Of a DNA stretch of 8,145 bases, positions 6,490-8,145 are shown in pieces (position 1 is the first letter of the stretch; each line of letters opens with the position of its first letter). A program made the position numbers and the translations under genes. Below the pieces are notes generated by a model, which searched no databases, was not told the DNA's origin, and saw only the letters and a list, made by a program, of their open reading frames with translations. Source of the stretch: CAZBPZ01 sp964493955 (GTDB lineage Bacteria; Chloroflexota; Dehalococcoidia; Dehalococcoidales; Fen-1064); the NCBI GenBank assembly GCA_964493955.1, contig CAZBPZ010000071.1, forward strand, positions 1 through 8,145. The letters run 5' to 3'.

Positions 6490-7727
6490 GGTGGCGCAAC
6501 TGGCTTGAACCACTTGCCACTGCCTGGAACGGGGTCATCACCCACAAGCTGCGCAGTTTCCTGACGGTACTCGGCGTCGTCATCGGGGTGGCGGCGGTGA
6601 TCGCCCTGATGTCTATCGGCCGGGGCACCCAGCGGGAGATCGTCGCCAGCATCGAGAGCCTGGGGGCTGACCTGCTGTTCATCCGGCCAGGAGCTGTCAC
6701 CGAGGGTGGAGTCAAGAGTGCCTTCGGCAGCGCCACCACCCTCACTCTGGAGGACGCCGAGGCCATTGCAGAAGAGGTGGCCGGTGTTGCCGCCGTCGCC
6801 CCGGTCTACGGTACCAGCGCACAGATAGTCGTCGGCAGTGAGAACGTGCGTGCCCAGGTCGCCGGGGTAACGCCCGAATACCAGACCGCCCTCGGCCTGG
6901 AACTCGCAGCCGGATACTTCATCTCGGACTACGACTACCATCGCGCGGCGCGGGTGGCCGTAATCGGCTCTCAGGTAAAGGAGGCCCTCTTCGGCGATAC
7001 CGACCCCATCGGCCAGCCGATGCGTTCCGGCAACTTCATCGTCCACGTTATCGGCGTCCTGGAAAGCCGGGGGCAGTCGTTCCTGGGCAACGCCGACGAT
7101 ATGGTGCTGGTGCCGCTGACAACGCTGCAGGCGATGACCGGTCAGCCGCGCACCAGCCGCGGGGAGCATGTCGTTCAGACAATTGCTGTCTCCGTCGAAG
7201 ACCGGTCACTGTCGAGCCAGGTGGCTGAGAGCATCACCGAGCTGCTCCGCTTCCGTCACCAGCTCGGCCCCGGCGCCGAGGACGACTTTACCGTGACATC
7301 AATTGAGGAGATTATCAGCAGCGTCACCGAGGTGATCGGCAGTATGACGCTGCTCCTGGGGGCAATCGCCGGGATTTCTCTCCTCGTTGGCGGCATCGGC
7401 GTGATGAACATCATGCTTGTCTCGGTGGTGGAGCGAACACGCGAGATCGGCATCCGCAAGGCCCTCGGGGCACGTGAGCGTGATATCTGGAGCCAGTTCC
7501 TCATTGAAGCGGCCCTGCTCACCTTCTCCGGCGGTGTCATCGGGGTGGCCCTTGGCTGGGTGGTCTCCTACCTGGTGAGGCGTACCGGCCTGATACCAAC
7601 GCTCGTCTCAGTTGATATTGTCATCATGGCGGTGGCGGTGGCGGTGGGCATAGGGCTGTTCTTCGGTTTCTACCCGGCGTGGCACGCCTCGCGCCTCAGC
7701 CCCATCGAAGCACTCCGGGCGGAGTAG
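6486..7727 (+). CDS. ABC exporter permease, MacB/FtsX family
   Basis: A 413-residue inner-membrane permease with the MacB topology. A short cytoplasmic N-terminus leads into helix 1 (about 24-44, in the family-typical THKLRSFLTVLGVVIGVAA run). A large extracytoplasmic domain follows (about 46-280), where the adaptor is expected to dock. The FtsX core has helix 2 (about 285-310), the conserved cytoplasmic ERTREIGIRKALGA coupling segment (316-329), helix 3 (about 339-363) and helix 4 (about 376-396). It ends with the usual SPIEALRAE tail. E. coli MacB fuses the ATPase and permease in one chain. Here they are separate, as in many Gram-positive and Chloroflexota exporters. ATG 6486 overlaps the ATPase stop in an ATGA, so the two should be made in matched amounts. 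A weak GGGAG (6474-6478) precedes it. No outer-membrane channel gene follows. Confidence 0.94.
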   Translation: MRWRNWLEPLATAWNGVITHKLRSFLTVLGVVIGVAAVIALMSIGRGTQREIVASIESLGADLLFIRPGAVTEGGVKSAFGSATTLTLEDAEAIAEEVAGVAAVAPVYGTSAQIVVGSENVRAQVAGVTPEYQTALGLELAAGYFISDYDYHRAARVAVIGSQVKEALFGDTDPIGQPMRSGNFIVHVIGVLESRGQSFLGNADDMVLVPLTTLQAMTGQPRTSRGEHVVQTIAVSVEDRSLSSQVAESITELLRFRHQLGPGAEDDFTVTSIEEIISSVTEVIGSMTLLLGAIAGISLLVGGIGVMNIMLVSVVERTREIGIRKALGARERDIWSQFLIEAALLTFSGGVIGVALGWVVSYLVRRTGLIPTLVSVDIVIMAVAVAVGIGLFFGFYPAWHASRLSPIEALRAE

Positions 7728-7780
7728 CCACCGGCCGGGGGAAGCAAGGGCTGCTTTAGGGCATGGTGGAGCCGGGGTAT

Positions 7781-7856
7781 CAATAGGTAGAACCTTTGAG
7801 CTAGTGTTTACCCTCACCGCGCAGTCTAACACGATCCCAGTTCTACATCTATATTG
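7781..7856. repeat. Nested imperfect inverted repeat
   Basis: Three collinear complementary arm pairs nest within 76 nt: CAATA (7781-7785) with TATTG (7852-7856), GTAGAAC (7787-7793) with GTTCTAC (7840-7846), and GTGTT (7804-7808) with AACAC (7828-7832). The RNA could fold as an interrupted long hairpin. It has no tRNA T-loop. One 7-bp pair at this spacing is expected by chance in a few hundred bases, so only the nesting gives it any weight. Confidence 0.3.
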
Positions 7857-8065
7857 CTGGTGGTAAGGCTTTGGCCCCTTGGCGCCGGCTGCAATTCAAC
7901 AGTCAGATGAAAAGTGTAGTGATGTCCTTTTCGCTTGCGGCACAGGCCGGCAATTGAGTTTGAGAGGACAAGGGGCAACGCAACAAGATGCTGACCTAGA
8001 GATTCTTGTATTGATGGTTACTTTTTACGCCGAGAAAGATAGCTGTCCGAATTTCGGAGTCCATC

Positions 8066-8145
8066 TCATCCACCCTTCACTCTCTCAAGTTCTATGGCAT
8101 GGCGGAGAGCTTCGAAAGAAGGCTGGCCGATACCAGGCAGGCTTC
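8066..8145 (-). CDS. Possible 3' end of a gene entering from the right edge
   Basis: From the window edge the minus strand reads 25 codons, including PSFEALRHAIELERVKGG, then TGA at 8068-8066. The amphipathic, helix-like composition is more protein-like than the other frames here, but the segment is too short to assign to a family. A plus-strand frame is also open over it. I do not recognise the protein, and it may be chance. Confidence 0.22.
   Translation of the reverse strand, partial: SLPGIGQPSFEALRHAIELERVKGG

Larger units (their letters stand above)
7728..8145. other. Right-end stretch without a convincing gene
   Basis: After the permease stop the sequence shifts from GC-rich to visibly more AT-rich (clearest from about 7780). 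A weak hairpin AAGCA/TGCTT (7742-7746, 7752-7756) with only TTT after it could mark the operon end, but is not a convincing terminator. A nested inverted repeat lies at 7781-7856. A plus-strand frame is open from about 7866 to the window edge with no good start or ribosome site. A minus-strand frame runs in from the edge to a TGA at 8066-8068. Neither can be called a gene with confidence. No tRNA, insertion-sequence end or CRISPR unit was seen. Confidence 0.6.

Noticed and set aside
6162..7169. Minus-strand open frame of 335 codons opposite the ATPase and permease
   Set aside because: Antisense to two genes with complete family motifs, and the product has no recognisable fold.
7742..7757. Rho-independent terminator after the permease gene
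   Set aside because: The stem is only five base pairs (AAGCA/TGCTT) and only TTT follows. This is too weak to annotate on its own.
7787..7846. A tRNA formed by the 7-bp GTAGAAC/GTTCTAC stem
   Set aside because: Only 60 nt long, with no T-loop GTTCGA-like sequence, no anticodon arm in the right place, and no D-loop GG.
1..8145. CRISPR array, transposase, integrase, toxin-antitoxin or defence genes
   Set aside because: No spaced direct repeats of CRISPR type and no protein with such motifs in any long frame. The 57-bp repeats in the adaptor are in-frame coding repeats without spacers.

Overview
The window is GC-rich bacterial chromosome with two divergent gene sets on either side of an intergenic region at about 3538-4051. 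The best guess at the host is a Chloroflexota bacterium, perhaps of the Dehalococcoidia type. This rests on impression only: the adaptor has a lipoprotein signal and a long Ala/Glu/Leu-rich hairpin, the ABC exporter is split into separate proteins, and starts include GTG behind strong AAGGAGG sites. No rRNA, tRNA, CRISPR array, transposase or phage gene was found.

Left half, minus strand (about 3537 down to 125): three metabolic genes in one direction with short gaps. In transcription order they are a zinc-dependent medium-chain dehydrogenase, a VOC/glyoxalase-fold protein with a complete four-ligand metal site, and a thiamine-diphosphate enzyme of the acetolactate synthase / 2-hydroxyacyl-CoA lyase superfamily. 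Strong Shine-Dalgarno sites move the starts of the second and third genes inward from the longest open frames. Just upstream, at 3644-3873, lies the frameshifted C-terminal end of a crotonase (enoyl-CoA hydratase/isomerase). The cluster may therefore once have had a CoA-acyl step. The set looks catabolic, working on CoA esters or 2-hydroxy/2-oxo acids, but the substrate cannot be read from sequence.

Right half, plus strand (4052-7727): a tightly coupled three-gene export operon. It encodes a lipoprotein HlyD/MacA-type adaptor, a MacB/LolD-type ATPase and a MacB/FtsX-type permease. The last two genes each overlap the one before by 4 nt (GTGA and ATGA), so translation is probably coupled. The ATPase should power the permease, and the adaptor should dock on the permease's extracytoplasmic domain. 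No outer-membrane channel gene is present. The adaptor carries an unusual insert of about 95 residues inside its beta-barrel, built on three helices repeating every 19 residues exactly.

The last 418 bases (7728-8145) have no convincing gene. Base composition becomes visibly more AT-rich, there is a nested inverted repeat, and a gene tail may enter from the right edge on the minus strand. The most unusual items are the adaptor's 19-residue repeat insert, the duplicated Gly-His motif between the zinc ligands of the dehydrogenase, and the decayed crotonase. I found no clear evidence of a wholly new system.
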